From: Oscillospiraceae bacterium
Lineage (GTDB): Bacteria > Bacillota > Clostridia > Oscillospirales > Oscillospiraceae
Reading direction: 5' to 3'
Assembly: GCA_015067615.1 (NCBI GenBank)
Contig: SVMD01000009.1
Span: forward strand, 1 to 64,000
Length of the DNA: 64,000 bases
Under the pieces are notes generated by a model. It did not search any database. It was given only the letters and a program-made list of their open reading frames with translations, and had not been told where the DNA came from. Every line of letters starts with the position of its first letter. The first letter of the stretch is position 1. This document shows, in pieces, positions 29,091-38,728 of the stretch. Position numbers and translations under genes: made by a program.

Positions 29091-29996
29091 CAGCATGACC
29101 ACCAGAAGCGTCACAATGATAACGATACTGATGAGGATGGCCATGGAGTTGATGGCGCTGGACAGACCCACATCGCCCTTCAGCTCCGCGGTAAATACCG
29201 GCACAGCGGAGCCGATGGGAGAAAAGGCCAGGATCACCAGGGCCTGCCGGACCTCCAGGGCAAAGGGCAGCAGGAAGTAGAAGCACAGAGCCAGCACCGC
29301 CGCCAGACCATAGCGGACGCTGAGGACCCGGAAGATGGCCCCCGCCTGACTCTTTTCGCCGGAGAGGTTGAAGCCCACGCCGATCATCAGCATGGCGAGA
29401 AATGCATTGCCGTTGCCCACGATCTGGGCGAAGGACACCACCGGGGCAGGCGGTGCCAGATGCAGCAGGTTCAGGACCACCATGATCAGATGGGTCATGA
29501 AGGGCACGGACTTGGCAAGGCCAACGATGATCCGCTTCAGGTCGAAGCCCCTGCCCTCCTTCACCGAGGCGGCGATGCCGTAGGCACCGCCCAGGCAGAT
29601 GAAGGCATTGCCCAGGTCAAAAATACTGGTGGTGATGGTGCCCATGGGTCCCAGGAAGCTCTGGGTGAAGGGCATGGCGAAGGTGCCGATGTTGTAGCCG
29701 GGGGTGTTCAGCACTGCGAAGGCCTTCTCCTCCCGGCTTTTTCCGTGGTGGACCAGGGCGGCGATGAACATGTACAGTACGCCGCCGCCGAAACCCAACA
29801 GCATGATGGTCAGCATGGAAATATCGATGGGCTTTCCGGCGGAGCTGGCGATGATGGCGCAGGGCAGGGTCAGCTTCAGCACGATCTTGGACAGGACCCC
29901 AAAGGCCTCAGGCCCGAAGAAGCCCCGGCGCCGCAGCACATAGCCCAGGACGATGATGCCGATGTAACAGGCGGCTTTGATCAGTATGTCTTGCAT
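29088..29996 (-). CDS. AEC-family (auxin efflux carrier) transporter
   Basis: MQDILIKAACYIGIIVLGYVLRRRGFFGPEAFGVLSKIVLKLTLPCAIIAS; ~10 TM pattern. Confidence 0.85.
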   Translation of the reverse strand: MQDILIKAACYIGIIVLGYVLRRRGFFGPEAFGVLSKIVLKLTLPCAIIASSAGKPIDISMLTIMLLGFGGGVLYMFIAALVHHGKSREEKAFAVLNTPGYNIGTFAMPFTQSFLGPMGTITTSIFDLGNAFICLGGAYGIAASVKEGRGFDLKRIIVGLAKSVPFMTHLIMVVLNLLHLAPPAPVVSFAQIVGNGNAFLAMLMIGVGFNLSGEKSQAGAIFRVLSVRYGLAAVLALCFYFLLPFALEVRQALVILAFSPIGSAVPVFTAELKGDVGLSSAINSMAILISIVIIVTLLVVML

Positions 29997-30073
29997 GGTA
30001 TCGCTCCCTTTTCGCGTTTTCTTCAGTTTAGCAGAAAATGGGGAAAATGAAAAGAGTGTTTTCACTTGCAGCA

Positions 30074-30243
30074 TACATTATCGTTTATCTTACAAATTTC
30101 ATACGTCATCGTAGGGGTCGGCCCCTGGACGACCCGTCAGTATATTTGCCCTCGATGGACAAATTTACTGCGAATAACCTGGTACAGGCCGGGACAGCGG
30201 GGCGTCGAGGGCGCCGCCCCCTACGAAGATAACCGATAATCTA
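30074..30243. repeat. TIR-bounded intergenic element, class B (degenerate ends)
   Basis: ACATTATCGTTTA...GTAGGGGTCGGCCCC...GGCGCCGCCCCCTAC...AACCGATAATCTA. Confidence 0.7.
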
Positions 30244-30322
30244 CCACCCCCGTTCAGGGTGATTGACAAGGGAATCGCCCACTATTATAATGGAATACAC
30301 AGAAAGAAAAGGAGGTATTCTC

Positions 30323-31168
30323 ATGAGAAATCTGACCATCACGCGGGTCAAGAGCTTCGTGGCCTGTCTGGGCAAAATGAAGGTGTACATCGAAGATCCC
30401 GACGCCGGTGAGCTGACGATCAACGGCGTGCCCTGCCGGAAGCTGGGTGACCTGAAAAACGGTGAGACCGCCACCTTCCCCATCAGCGATCAGGCGGCGA
30501 AGGTCTTTGTCATCGCCGACAAGCTCAGCCGCAACTACTCCAACGACTACTATCCCCTCAGCGCAGGAACTGAGGATGTGACCATCTCCGGCAAGAATAA
30601 ATTCCATCCCGGCGCAGGCAATCCCTTCCGCTTCTACGGTGTCACCGATCCGGAGGTGCTGGCCCGCCGGAAGAAGGGCGGCCGCAAGGGCCTTTTACTT
30701 CTGATCGTGGCCTTCATTCTGGGTATTTTCATCGGTCTGGGCCACACCCGCATTGTGGAGGAGAAGGACTTCTCCGTGGAGGGAATGACCATCACCCTGA
30801 ACGAGGAATTCTCCCGGACCAACTACGAGGGCTTTACCCAGTGCTTTGAGTCCAAAGCCGTGGCCGTGTTCACCCTGAAGGAAGCCTTCTCCCTGATGCC
30901 CGGTCTGGAGGACTACACCCTGCGGGACTACGCGGACCTGGTGATCTCCGCCAACGGCATGTCCTCCGCTGAGCTGAAGGAGGAACAGGGCATCCTGTAT
31001 TTTGCCTACGTCACCCAGGGCGGCGACGGCGAGGACTACTACTATGTGGCAACCCTCCACAAGGGCAGTGACGCCTTCTGGCTGATCCAGTTCGCCACCC
31101 CCGCATCCAACCAGGAAAAGCTCCACGACCGGTTCATCGACTGGGCCGCCACGGTGGAATTTGAATAA
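30323..31168 (+). CDS. Conserved hypothetical protein with one central TM segment
   Basis: RBS AAGGAGG; MRNLTITRVKSFVACLGKMKVYIEDPDAGELTINGVPCRKLGDLKNGETATFPI; TM LLLLIVAFILGIFIGLG. Confidence 0.75.
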   Translation: MRNLTITRVKSFVACLGKMKVYIEDPDAGELTINGVPCRKLGDLKNGETATFPISDQAAKVFVIADKLSRNYSNDYYPLSAGTEDVTISGKNKFHPGAGNPFRFYGVTDPEVLARRKKGGRKGLLLLIVAFILGIFIGLGHTRIVEEKDFSVEGMTITLNEEFSRTNYEGFTQCFESKAVAVFTLKEAFSLMPGLEDYTLRDYADLVISANGMSSAELKEEQGILYFAYVTQGGDGEDYYYVATLHKGSDAFWLIQFATPASNQEKLHDRFIDWAATVEFE

Positions 31169-31217
31169 GCGCTATGCCGCCCCCCGAACCACCGGAGGGC
31201 GGTTCTTCTTTTGCCAG

Positions 31218-31388
31218 TAAATTGTCGTTTACGGTTCCATTACGGTAGGGCGGGGGCTTGCCCCCGCCGACAGCAGGCACTGCGAATTCGCCGAAACCCA
31301 ATGTGAATTCGTAACATTTCACCGCACGGCGGGAGCAAGCCCCCGCCCTACAGTGTCGTATGGAATTTGTCAGCTAAACGATAATTAA
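31218..31388. repeat. TIR-bounded intergenic element, class B
   Basis: TAAATTGTCGTTTA...GTAGGGCGGGGGCTTGCCCCCGCC...GGCGGGAGCAAGCCCCCGCCCTAC...CTAAACGATAATTAA. Confidence 0.85.
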
Positions 31389-31441
31389 TTGGTCCAACTT
31401 TCCTGCAGAAGGCCCCTCCCGGGTTTGGGAGGGGCTGGGTG

Positions 31442-31876
31442 CTATTTCAGGGAATTCAGGATATCCGCCGCCGCCCCAAAGAGCCGGGGCGTCACGTTGG
31501 GGTAGGTCAGATTTTCCGGAAGACGATCAAAGAGGGCGGTTTCCGCCATTTCGCTGTGGGGAAGGGTCCCCAGTTCCTCGGCCACCGCCAGATACACGGT
31601 ACCGTTTGCCTGCCGGGGCGGATTGACCCCCAAGTAGTCGCAGACCGGGTAGAATTCGGCCTTTTTCACGCCGCTTTCCTCGTAAAGCTCCCGCTTCGCC
31701 GCATCCAGGGCCGTTTCTTCGGGCTCGATATGGCCTCCCTGGGTCTCCCAGGTGGACCGCTCCCGATGGCGACTCAGGAGGATTTTTCCTTCAAAAAACG
31801 TGCAGACCACCACGTATTTCACCGGGTTTAAAGTCCCGAATGGGTGGATATAGCATTGTAAATCCGATCGGGCCAT
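31442..31876 (-). CDS. NUDIX hydrolase
   Basis: WETQGGHIEPEETALDAAKRELYEESGVKKAEF (Nudix box). Confidence 0.9.
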   Translation of the reverse strand: MARSDLQCYIHPFGTLNPVKYVVVCTFFEGKILLSRHRERSTWETQGGHIEPEETALDAAKRELYEESGVKKAEFYPVCDYLGVNPPRQANGTVYLAVAEELGTLPHSEMAETALFDRLPENLTYPNVTPRLFGAAADILNSLK

Positions 31877-31885
31877 GATTTCCCC

Positions 31886-32206
31886 TCAATGTTTCCTGTA
31901 AGGGATCAGCAAATATTCCCGCCTGCCCTCCATAAACTCCGCAACATATTCGACCGCAGCTTCCATATCGTTGGGGTGCCAGTGGGTTCCGGCGGTTTGC
32001 TCAGCATTCATCACATCCAGTACAAAATCCCCGCCGTCCTCATATAGCTCCAGCACCAACCCACGGGCTTTGCCCACCAGAACCAGGCAGTCTTCTGTGT
32101 ATCCTTCATCCAGCGCATATGCGTTGGTCAAAACCAAATTATAGCGGTCTTTCAGGGCTTCGTAGACCGCTTTTACATCATTTTCAGTGATATCAAACAT
32201 CGACAT
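31886..32206 (-). CDS. Small conserved hypothetical protein
   Basis: MSMFDITENDVKAVYEALKDRYNLVLTNAYALDEGYTEDCLVLVGKARG...; overlaps the 3' end of the next upstream gene. Confidence 0.6.
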   Translation of the reverse strand: MSMFDITENDVKAVYEALKDRYNLVLTNAYALDEGYTEDCLVLVGKARGLVLELYEDGGDFVLDVMNAEQTAGTHWHPNDMEAAVEYVAEFMEGRREYLLIPYRKH

Positions 32207-32558
32207 CCTCCACAACGCCCCAGCGGAATGTTTCCTGAAAATCCTCAAAGCAAGCTTTACAGATCCAGTACCCTGAGCCGTCCACCCCAGTGCAGTAGAA
32301 TTCCCCGGGGGCATCGGTGGTGGCCTTCTCCCAACAAAATTCGCAGTGCTCGTGCCAGAAGCGTCCCACTTTTTCCCCATCCAGATATTCCTGCCCACGA
32401 TGCTTGGTTTCCACGAAGTTTTCCGCATAAGAACGGATCTTCTGATAAAATGGGTCTTTCTTCTCATAAGCGCGGAGCCAGAAATCCGGCAGCGTCACCG
32501 GATACAGCCGGGCATCCATCAGGTAATCCTCCTGCCCCTGCAGCCGCCAGTCATCCAT
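32193..32558 (-). CDS. Hypothetical protein with CxxC pairs
   Basis: HEHCEFCWEKATTDAPGEFYCTGVDGSGYWICKACFEDFQ. Confidence 0.65.
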   Translation of the reverse strand: MDDWRLQGQEDYLMDARLYPVTLPDFWLRAYEKKDPFYQKIRSYAENFVETKHRGQEYLDGEKVGRFWHEHCEFCWEKATTDAPGEFYCTGVDGSGYWICKACFEDFQETFRWGVVEDVDV

Positions 32559-32572
32559 TGTCAGTTACTCCT

Positions 32573-33922
32573 TTACGCCCGAATCATGGTCACGATGCTT
32601 TCCACATGGGAGCATCTGGGGAAAAGGTCCGCGGCCAGGGCATTTTTGAGGGTGTAGCCCCGCGCTTTCAGCAGCGCCACGTCCCGGGCCAGGGTGGCCG
32701 GGTCGCAGGAGACGTAGACAATGCGCCGGGGGGCGAATCTATAGAGGGCTTCGATGGTATCGGCATTCAGGCCCTTTCGGGGCGGGTCCACCACCACCAC
32801 ATCGGCCTTCACGCCCTTTTCTTCCAGGTCAAGGGCCGCCTGGCCTGCGTCGCCGCAGAAAAATTCCGCGTTTTCGATTCCGTTGCGCTTTGCGTTGTCC
32901 CAGGCATCCTCCACCGCCTGGGGGATCACCTCCACGCCGATGACCTTTCCGGCGGCACCGGCCATGGCCAGGGTGATGGTGCCCACGCCGCAGTACAGGT
33001 CCAGGACGGTGTCCTCCTTCGTGATTTCCGCCTGGGAGATGGCGGCTTCATAGAGCCGCTGGGCCTGATGGTGGTTCACCTGGTAGAAAGACCGGGGAGA
33101 AAGCCGGAAATTCAGGCCGCAGAGGGTATCCTCGATAAACCCCGGGCCATGGAGGGTGATGAATTCGTCACCTAACACAGCGTTGCCCTTTTTCGTGTTG
33201 ACGGACAACACCAGGGTGGTGAAGCCGGGGATCTTCTTCAGGCGGCCAATAAGCTCGTGGACCTTGGGGATGGATCTTCCGTTGACCACCAGGCACACCA
33301 GAATCTGCCCGGACACCGCGCCCCGGCGAACATAGATATGCCGCAGAAGGCCCTTGTGCTCCACCTCGTCATAAGCCGTCACCCGAAACTGGTTTACATA
33401 ATCCATAACCGCGTTTTTGACCCGGTCAGTCTCCTCCGGCAGGATCAGACAGCGGTTATTTTCCACCACCTCATGGGTACCGGCCTTGAAGAAGCCTGCG
33501 TAGGCCCGGCCCTTCTTGGCAGCAACAGGATACTGGGCTTTGTTCCGGTAGCCGTAGCAGGTGGGAGCAGACAGAATCTCCACTTTTTCCAGATTTTCGC
33601 CGCCCAGGCGGTTCAGGCAGTTCCGGACCCGCTCCGCTTTCAGCCGGGATTCCTCGGCATAATCCATGTGCCAGAAGTCGCAGCCGCCGCAGAGTTTGGC
33701 CACAGGGCACTCCCTAATTGTCCTGTGGGGGGATTTTTCCAGAATTTCCACGATCTTTCCGGCAGCCCAGGTCTTGGCGGCCTTCTCGATGCGGACCTTC
33801 ACCTTCTCCCCCGCCACGGCGTTGGGGATGAATACGGCGCAGCCCTCGATATGGGCGACACCCTGGCCCTCGCTGGTGTAGTCGGTGATCACCGCTTCGT
33901 AAATTTGGTTTTTGATTAACAT
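32573..33922 (-). CDS. rlmD: 23S rRNA (uracil-C5)-methyltransferase, RlmD/RumA family
   Basis: TRAM domain; CPVAKLCGGCDFWHMDYAEE; SFYQVNHHQAQRLYEAA; VLDLYCGVGTITLAMA; VVVDPPRKGL; YVSCDPATLARDVALL. Confidence 0.92.
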   Translation of the reverse strand: MLIKNQIYEAVITDYTSEGQGVAHIEGCAVFIPNAVAGEKVKVRIEKAAKTWAAGKIVEILEKSPHRTIRECPVAKLCGGCDFWHMDYAEESRLKAERVRNCLNRLGGENLEKVEILSAPTCYGYRNKAQYPVAAKKGRAYAGFFKAGTHEVVENNRCLILPEETDRVKNAVMDYVNQFRVTAYDEVEHKGLLRHIYVRRGAVSGQILVCLVVNGRSIPKVHELIGRLKKIPGFTTLVLSVNTKKGNAVLGDEFITLHGPGFIEDTLCGLNFRLSPRSFYQVNHHQAQRLYEAAISQAEITKEDTVLDLYCGVGTITLAMAGAAGKVIGVEVIPQAVEDAWDNAKRNGIENAEFFCGDAGQAALDLEEKGVKADVVVVDPPRKGLNADTIEALYRFAPRRIVYVSCDPATLARDVALLKARGYTLKNALAADLFPRCSHVESIVTMIRA

Positions 33923-33952
33923 AACATTCTCCTTTGAAGGATGTGTATGGGA

Positions 33953-34138
33953 AATAAATAATCGTTTATCTCAGTAGGGCGGGGTCATGACCCCGCCGTG
34001 GCACCAATTCAATTGCGTAGCTGGCTGTATGCTAAAATCCTGGATTTTGCCCCGGATTTAGCGCTGCAGTTTCGTTACCTGGTCGGCGGGGTCATGACCC
34101 CGCCCTACGAAATGGTGCTACACTAAGTGATAATTTAC
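33953..34138. repeat. TIR-bounded intergenic element, class B
   Basis: AAATAATCGTTTA...GTAGGGCGGGGTCATGACCCCGCC...GGCGGGGTCATGACCCCGCCCTAC...GTGATAATTTA. Confidence 0.85.
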
Positions 34139-34140
34139 CG

Positions 34141-34608
34141 TTACAGCTTCGTTTCCATGCAGATTTTCCGGGGAATCATGCCCATTTTTTCGTAGAATTT
34201 CATAGCCCCGTCGTTGCCGCACCAGACATTTAAGGTTACATAGGCGCAGCCCAGGTCCTTTGCCCAGGCCAGCACATATTCGTAGAGCCGCCTCGCAATG
34301 CCCTGACCCCGGCAGGCTTCCTCCACGCACAAATCGTCGATGTAGACTTCCACCCGGTCCGTCAGCACCGTGGTGCCCCGGCAGTCCTCTATAACGCAGA
34401 AGCAGTAGCCCAGCACTGATTCGCCCTCCACCGCCACGAAAACCGGGCGGTTTTCATCGGCAAGCAAATTTTCCAGGTCTGCTTCCGTATACTTGATGGC
34501 GCCGGAGCGGAAAAGGTCCGGCCGGATGTCGTGGTGAACGCCACCCACCTGGTACAAAAGCCGGATGAGGCCGGGGATGTGGCCGGTATCGGCCCGCTGG
34601 ATGATCAT
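34141..34608 (-). CDS. GNAT family N-acetyltransferase
   Basis: VEVYIDDLCVEEACRGQGIARRLYEYVLAWAKDLGCAYVTLNVW. Confidence 0.88.
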   Translation of the reverse strand: MIIQRADTGHIPGLIRLLYQVGGVHHDIRPDLFRSGAIKYTEADLENLLADENRPVFVAVEGESVLGYCFCVIEDCRGTTVLTDRVEVYIDDLCVEEACRGQGIARRLYEYVLAWAKDLGCAYVTLNVWCGNDGAMKFYEKMGMIPRKICMETKL

Positions 34609-34686
34609 AACGATCCCTCCTGAACATAGTATCCTAAATATATAGTATAGCACATCTTATCAGAGGACGCAAGAAACCGCCGGGCT

Positions 34687-34893
34687 GTACAGGTAAATTA
34701 TCGTTTAGCGGCGTAAGCCGCAATGCCCTCCCCTTTTTTTGGGGGTGCCCCCATAGGGGGCGGGAGAGGTACGAACGCGCCGAAATACGGTATATTTTGG
34801 AATATTGTACCGCCCTCTTCCGTCACAGCTACGCTGTGCCACCTTCCCCAGAGGGGAAGGCTTTGGAAAGCGAAACGATAATTTACCTGTACC
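34687..34893. repeat. TIR-bounded intergenic element with extended 20+ bp perfect inverted ends
   Basis: GTACAGGTAAATTATCGTTT...AAACGATAATTTACCTGTAC; interior of class A type. Confidence 0.85.
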
Positions 34894-34946
34894 AAACCCA
34901 AGAAAAAGAGCCGCCAGTCCTGGCGGCTCTTTTGGGGAATATACAA

Positions 34947-36293
34947 TTACTTACCAGCAACGGACAGGCCATCCACCAGGACGCTGGGCGCGCCGAAGGC
35001 GGTGGAGCCCATAGCTCTGGGCAGACGGCAGTTGTCTGCCAGGGCAACCACGTTCTTAAGCAGCTCGTAGAAGTTGCCCGCCACGGTGAAGGACTTGATA
35101 TAGTCGGTCTTCTTGCCGTTTTCGATCTTGAAGCCGGAGGACTGGAGGGAGAAGTCACCGGAGATGGGGTTGGCACCGGCGTGGAGGCCGCCCAGGGAGG
35201 TGATATAAACACCGTTTCCGGCCTTGGCCAGCAGCTCTTCCTCAGACAGGCTGCCGTTTTCCAGGTACATGGTGAAGGGACGGATGCCCACGGAGGAATC
35301 GTAGCCTGCCTTGGAGGCGTTGCCGGTGGTCTCCTTACCCGCCAGGTTGGCGGTCTTCATGTTGTATAGCAGAGTGTTCAGTCTGCCCTTTTCGATGACG
35401 TTCTTGGTGTAGGTGGGGCAGCCCTCGCCGTCGAAGTTCATGGGAATGGGGTTCTCCGGATGGAAGGGATCGTCCACCAGGGTCACGCAATCGGCTGCAA
35501 TTACCTCGCCCTCCTTACCTGCCAGGGCGGACAGGCCCTTCTGTGCATTTTCGGAGGAGAAGATGGAGGAGAACACGCCCAGAAGAGAACACATGGCCTC
35601 GGTATTGAAAATAACGGGCATGGCGCCGGAAGCCGGGGGCTCACCGCCCAGCTTCCGCTTGGCGTCAGCCACGGCCTTCTTTGTCAGTTCATCGGTATCC
35701 AGAGCATCCAGCTTGCCCAGCTTAATCTCGTAGGAGTCGGACATCTCCTTGCCGTCGGAGACCACAGCGGCCACCACCAGGCCGGAGAGCCGGTTTGAAT
35801 AGGTCAGGTCCAGGCCCTTGGAATTGTAGATGGCGATCTCGCTGGACTCGGCAATCACCTGGGTCTGGCAGCCGTCGATGACCATGGGGTCAGCGGCATA
35901 GAGCTTCTCCTGGGTCTCCAGGGCAGTCTTGATCATTTCCTCGGTGGTGGGCAGGTCGCAGAGCTTTCTGTCCAGGGTCCTGTATTCCTTGCCGCCTTCG
36001 CAGAGGAACACGGCTTCCTCGGTCTCCAGGCAGGCTGCGCTGTCGGCAGCCCGGGCCACCAGGGCCTTGGCCTCGTTTTCGTTCAGAGCCTGGGTGGAGG
36101 CGTAGCCCATCTTGCCATCCACGATGCAGCGGAAGCAGACACCGCCGCCCTCGGAGGAGGAGAACTCGTTGATCTCATGGGCGAAGACGCCGATGGAGGT
36201 ATCGGAGCCGGACTGGTAGTACAGCTCATATTCAGCAATGCCCAGCGCGGCGCACTCGGCAATGATGGCATTCTTAAAAGACTGATAATCCAT
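34947..36293 (-). CDS. pmbA: TldD/PmbA-family protein (PmbA-like)
   Basis: MDYQSFKNAIIAECAALGIAEYELYYQSGSDTSIGVFAHEINEFSSSEGGGVCFR; ...GNFYELLKNVVALADNCR. Confidence 0.85.
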   Translation of the reverse strand: MDYQSFKNAIIAECAALGIAEYELYYQSGSDTSIGVFAHEINEFSSSEGGGVCFRCIVDGKMGYASTQALNENEAKALVARAADSAACLETEEAVFLCEGGKEYRTLDRKLCDLPTTEEMIKTALETQEKLYAADPMVIDGCQTQVIAESSEIAIYNSKGLDLTYSNRLSGLVVAAVVSDGKEMSDSYEIKLGKLDALDTDELTKKAVADAKRKLGGEPPASGAMPVIFNTEAMCSLLGVFSSIFSSENAQKGLSALAGKEGEVIAADCVTLVDDPFHPENPIPMNFDGEGCPTYTKNVIEKGRLNTLLYNMKTANLAGKETTGNASKAGYDSSVGIRPFTMYLENGSLSEEELLAKAGNGVYITSLGGLHAGANPISGDFSLQSSGFKIENGKKTDYIKSFTVAGNFYELLKNVVALADNCRLPRAMGSTAFGAPSVLVDGLSVAGK

Positions 36294-36306
36294 AGTGGTA
36301 ACCTCC

Positions 36307-37686
36307 TTATCTGCCGCCCACGGTGATGCTGGAAACACGGATCAGGGGCTGGCCCACATTGGTGGGGACGGAGCCGCTGGAGCTGCCGCACATACCCTGG
36401 GCCATTTCCATGTCATTGCCCACCATGTCGATGTTCATGATGCAGTCTGAGCCCTTACCAACCAGGGAAGCGCCCCGGACAGGCTCGCAGATTTCACCGT
36501 TGCGGACGATATAGCCCTCGTTGACGGCGAAGTTGAACTCGCCGGTGGTGGGGTTCACGGAGCCGCCGCCCATGGAGGCAGCGTACAGGCCGTACTCGAT
36601 GGATGCAATGATATCCTCGTTCTTGTCATCGCCATTGGCGATGTAGGTGTTGGTCATACGGCTGGTGGGGGCGTAGGCGTAGCTTTCCCGGCGGGAGGAG
36701 CCGGTGGAGGCCATGCCCATTCTTCTGCCGCCCATCTTATCGATCATATAGCTCTTCAGGATGCCATTCTCGATAAGGACCTTCCGCTGGGCGGGGGTGC
36801 CCTCGTCGTCGATGTTGATGGAGCCCCAGGCGCCGGGAATGGTGCCGTCGTCAATGGCGGTGACCTTGGGGTTGGCGATCTGCTGACCCAGCTTGCCGCA
36901 GAACACGCTCTGGCCGTAGGCAACGGATGTGGCTTCCAGACCGTGGCCGCAGGCCTCGTGGAAGATGACGCCGCCGAAGCCGTTGGCGATGGCCACAGGC
37001 ATGACGCCTGCGGGGCAGTAGCCGGCACCGGCCATGGTCACGGCCTGCTTTGCTGCCTTGATGCCCACTTCCCTGGGATCCACGGTGTCAAAGAGCTCCA
37101 TACCCATCCGGGCGCCGGGGTTGCAGGAGCCGGTCTGGGTACCCATACCCTTGTCCGCCACGGCAGAGAGGGAGATGCGGGTACGGATCTGGCGGTCCTG
37201 GGTGTACAGGCCCTCGGAGGTGGCGATGAGGATATTATGGTCCACATCCAGCAGGGTGCCGGTGGCCTGGACCACGGCCTCGTTATAATCTCTGGCGGCG
37301 AAGTAGCCGGCCTTCAGAATGTCGATCTTCTCCTTGTTGCCAACGGAAGAGGGGCAGGTGATGACGGGATGGATATCGCCGAAGAGGCGCTCCCGGAGGA
37401 CGATATCGATCTGGGCAGAGCCCTGGCCCAGGGCATCGGCGGCTTTTTCGGCGCAGCGGATGAGGCCAGCCTCAGAGGTGTCGATGGTGGTGGCCATAAC
37501 GCTTCTCAGGCCCTTGAACACGCGGACCGCAGCACCGGCGATGACGGTGTCCCGGATATTTTCGACCTTATTGGCGATCATGGAGATGCTGTGGTTGACG
37601 GAGTTTTCAGCGAAAATCTCTGCGTAATCGGCGCCGGTGGAGACGGCGACCTTCAGGACCCGCTGACAGATGTCTCTTGCGATCAT
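36307..37686 (-). CDS. tldD: TldD metalloprotease-like protein
   Basis: GGVIFHEACGHGLEATSVA (HExxxH); GTPAQRKVLIENGILKSYMIDKMGGRRMGM. Confidence 0.9.
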   Translation of the reverse strand: MIARDICQRVLKVAVSTGADYAEIFAENSVNHSISMIANKVENIRDTVIAGAAVRVFKGLRSVMATTIDTSEAGLIRCAEKAADALGQGSAQIDIVLRERLFGDIHPVITCPSSVGNKEKIDILKAGYFAARDYNEAVVQATGTLLDVDHNILIATSEGLYTQDRQIRTRISLSAVADKGMGTQTGSCNPGARMGMELFDTVDPREVGIKAAKQAVTMAGAGYCPAGVMPVAIANGFGGVIFHEACGHGLEATSVAYGQSVFCGKLGQQIANPKVTAIDDGTIPGAWGSINIDDEGTPAQRKVLIENGILKSYMIDKMGGRRMGMASTGSSRRESYAYAPTSRMTNTYIANGDDKNEDIIASIEYGLYAASMGGGSVNPTTGEFNFAVNEGYIVRNGEICEPVRGASLVGKGSDCIMNIDMVGNDMEMAQGMCGSSSGSVPTNVGQPLIRVSSITVGGR

Positions 37687-37798
37687 GGGATTTCTCCTTT
37701 TCTCTTGAAATGATAAGGTCATAGTAGCACATTTCAGTTGCGCACGCAATGAATAAATTGTGAAAAATCCCCACCGGAGCTATCCGGTGGGGAAAGGA

Positions 37799-38404
37799 TC
37801 AGTCCTCGGTGAAAAATTCCGCGGGGATGATGTCGATATTGGCCCGGTGGACGTAGACCATGGCCCCGTCGATGTGGACCAGGGTGGTCTTGGGCAGGTC
37901 ACCGGGGATCTCGGTGTAGACATTGTTGCCCTGGAACAGAGCCACAGGGGTGCCGTTCTGGCTGGAGATCAGCACCACCAGCTCCTTGCCGAAATAATTG
38001 GCGTACTCATTGATCCGCCGGTCCACGGCCATGAGGCCGGTGGAGCCCAGGCCCTCGTTTTCCATCTCCTCAGGGATCTGGAAATCGGTGATCATGTCCG
38101 CATTCTCCTGGGCAAAGACCAGGGTGGAGCCCACGTGCTTCCAGCTCTCACCGTCGATGGTGATGTCGATGTAGGAGCTGATTTCGCCGTATTCGTCCAG
38201 CTCACAGTCCATGGTCACCTTGTCACCCCGGATGGTAAAGACCAGGTTGCCGAAGTCGTCATACTGGCGGATGATGTAGTCGTTGCCGAAGAGCTCGCCC
38301 TTCAGCTTGCTCACAAAGGCGCCAATGGCGGAGCAGCCAGCCAGAGCCATGACCAGCGCAAGAGCAATGACGCTGATAAATACCTTCTTCTTGTTCATTC
38401 TCAT
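37799..38404 (-). CDS. Lipoprotein, DUF5052-like
   Basis: MNKKKVFISVIALALVMALAGCSAIGAFVSKLKGELFGNDYIIRQYDDFGN. Confidence 0.7.
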   Translation of the reverse strand: MRMNKKKVFISVIALALVMALAGCSAIGAFVSKLKGELFGNDYIIRQYDDFGNLVFTIRGDKVTMDCELDEYGEISSYIDITIDGESWKHVGSTLVFAQENADMITDFQIPEEMENEGLGSTGLMAVDRRINEYANYFGKELVVLISSQNGTPVALFQGNNVYTEIPGDLPKTTLVHIDGAMVYVHRANIDIIPAEFFTED

Positions 38405-38422
38405 ATTCCTTTCTTGATGAGG

Positions 38423-38603
38423 TAAGTGATCGTTTAGCAAACCAACGCGCCAAAGGCGCCTTGCCTCTCCCTTTGGGAGAGGTGGCAGTCCGAAGGACTG
38501 ACGGAGAGGGTGTCGTAACGTCTTCTGCCCTCTCAGTCACCGCCAAAGGCGGTGCCAGCTCCCCCAGAGGGGGAGCCAAGTTTCTAAGGCAAACGATCAT
38601 TTA
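38423..38603. repeat. TIR-bounded intergenic element, class A
   Basis: TAAGTGATCGTTTAGC...CCTCTCCCTTTGGGAGAGG...AGCTCCCCCAGAGGGGGAGCC...CAAACGATCATTTA. Confidence 0.8.
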
Positions 38604-38728
38604 CAATTCCATACACTTTCCGACCTCATTATATCCAAAATATGCAAGAATACAAGGTTCGACACAAAAATGTTACATTTTCCGCAAAAAAGCGGCTCCC
38701 CGGTGGGGAGCCGCCTTCCAAGGAATGC

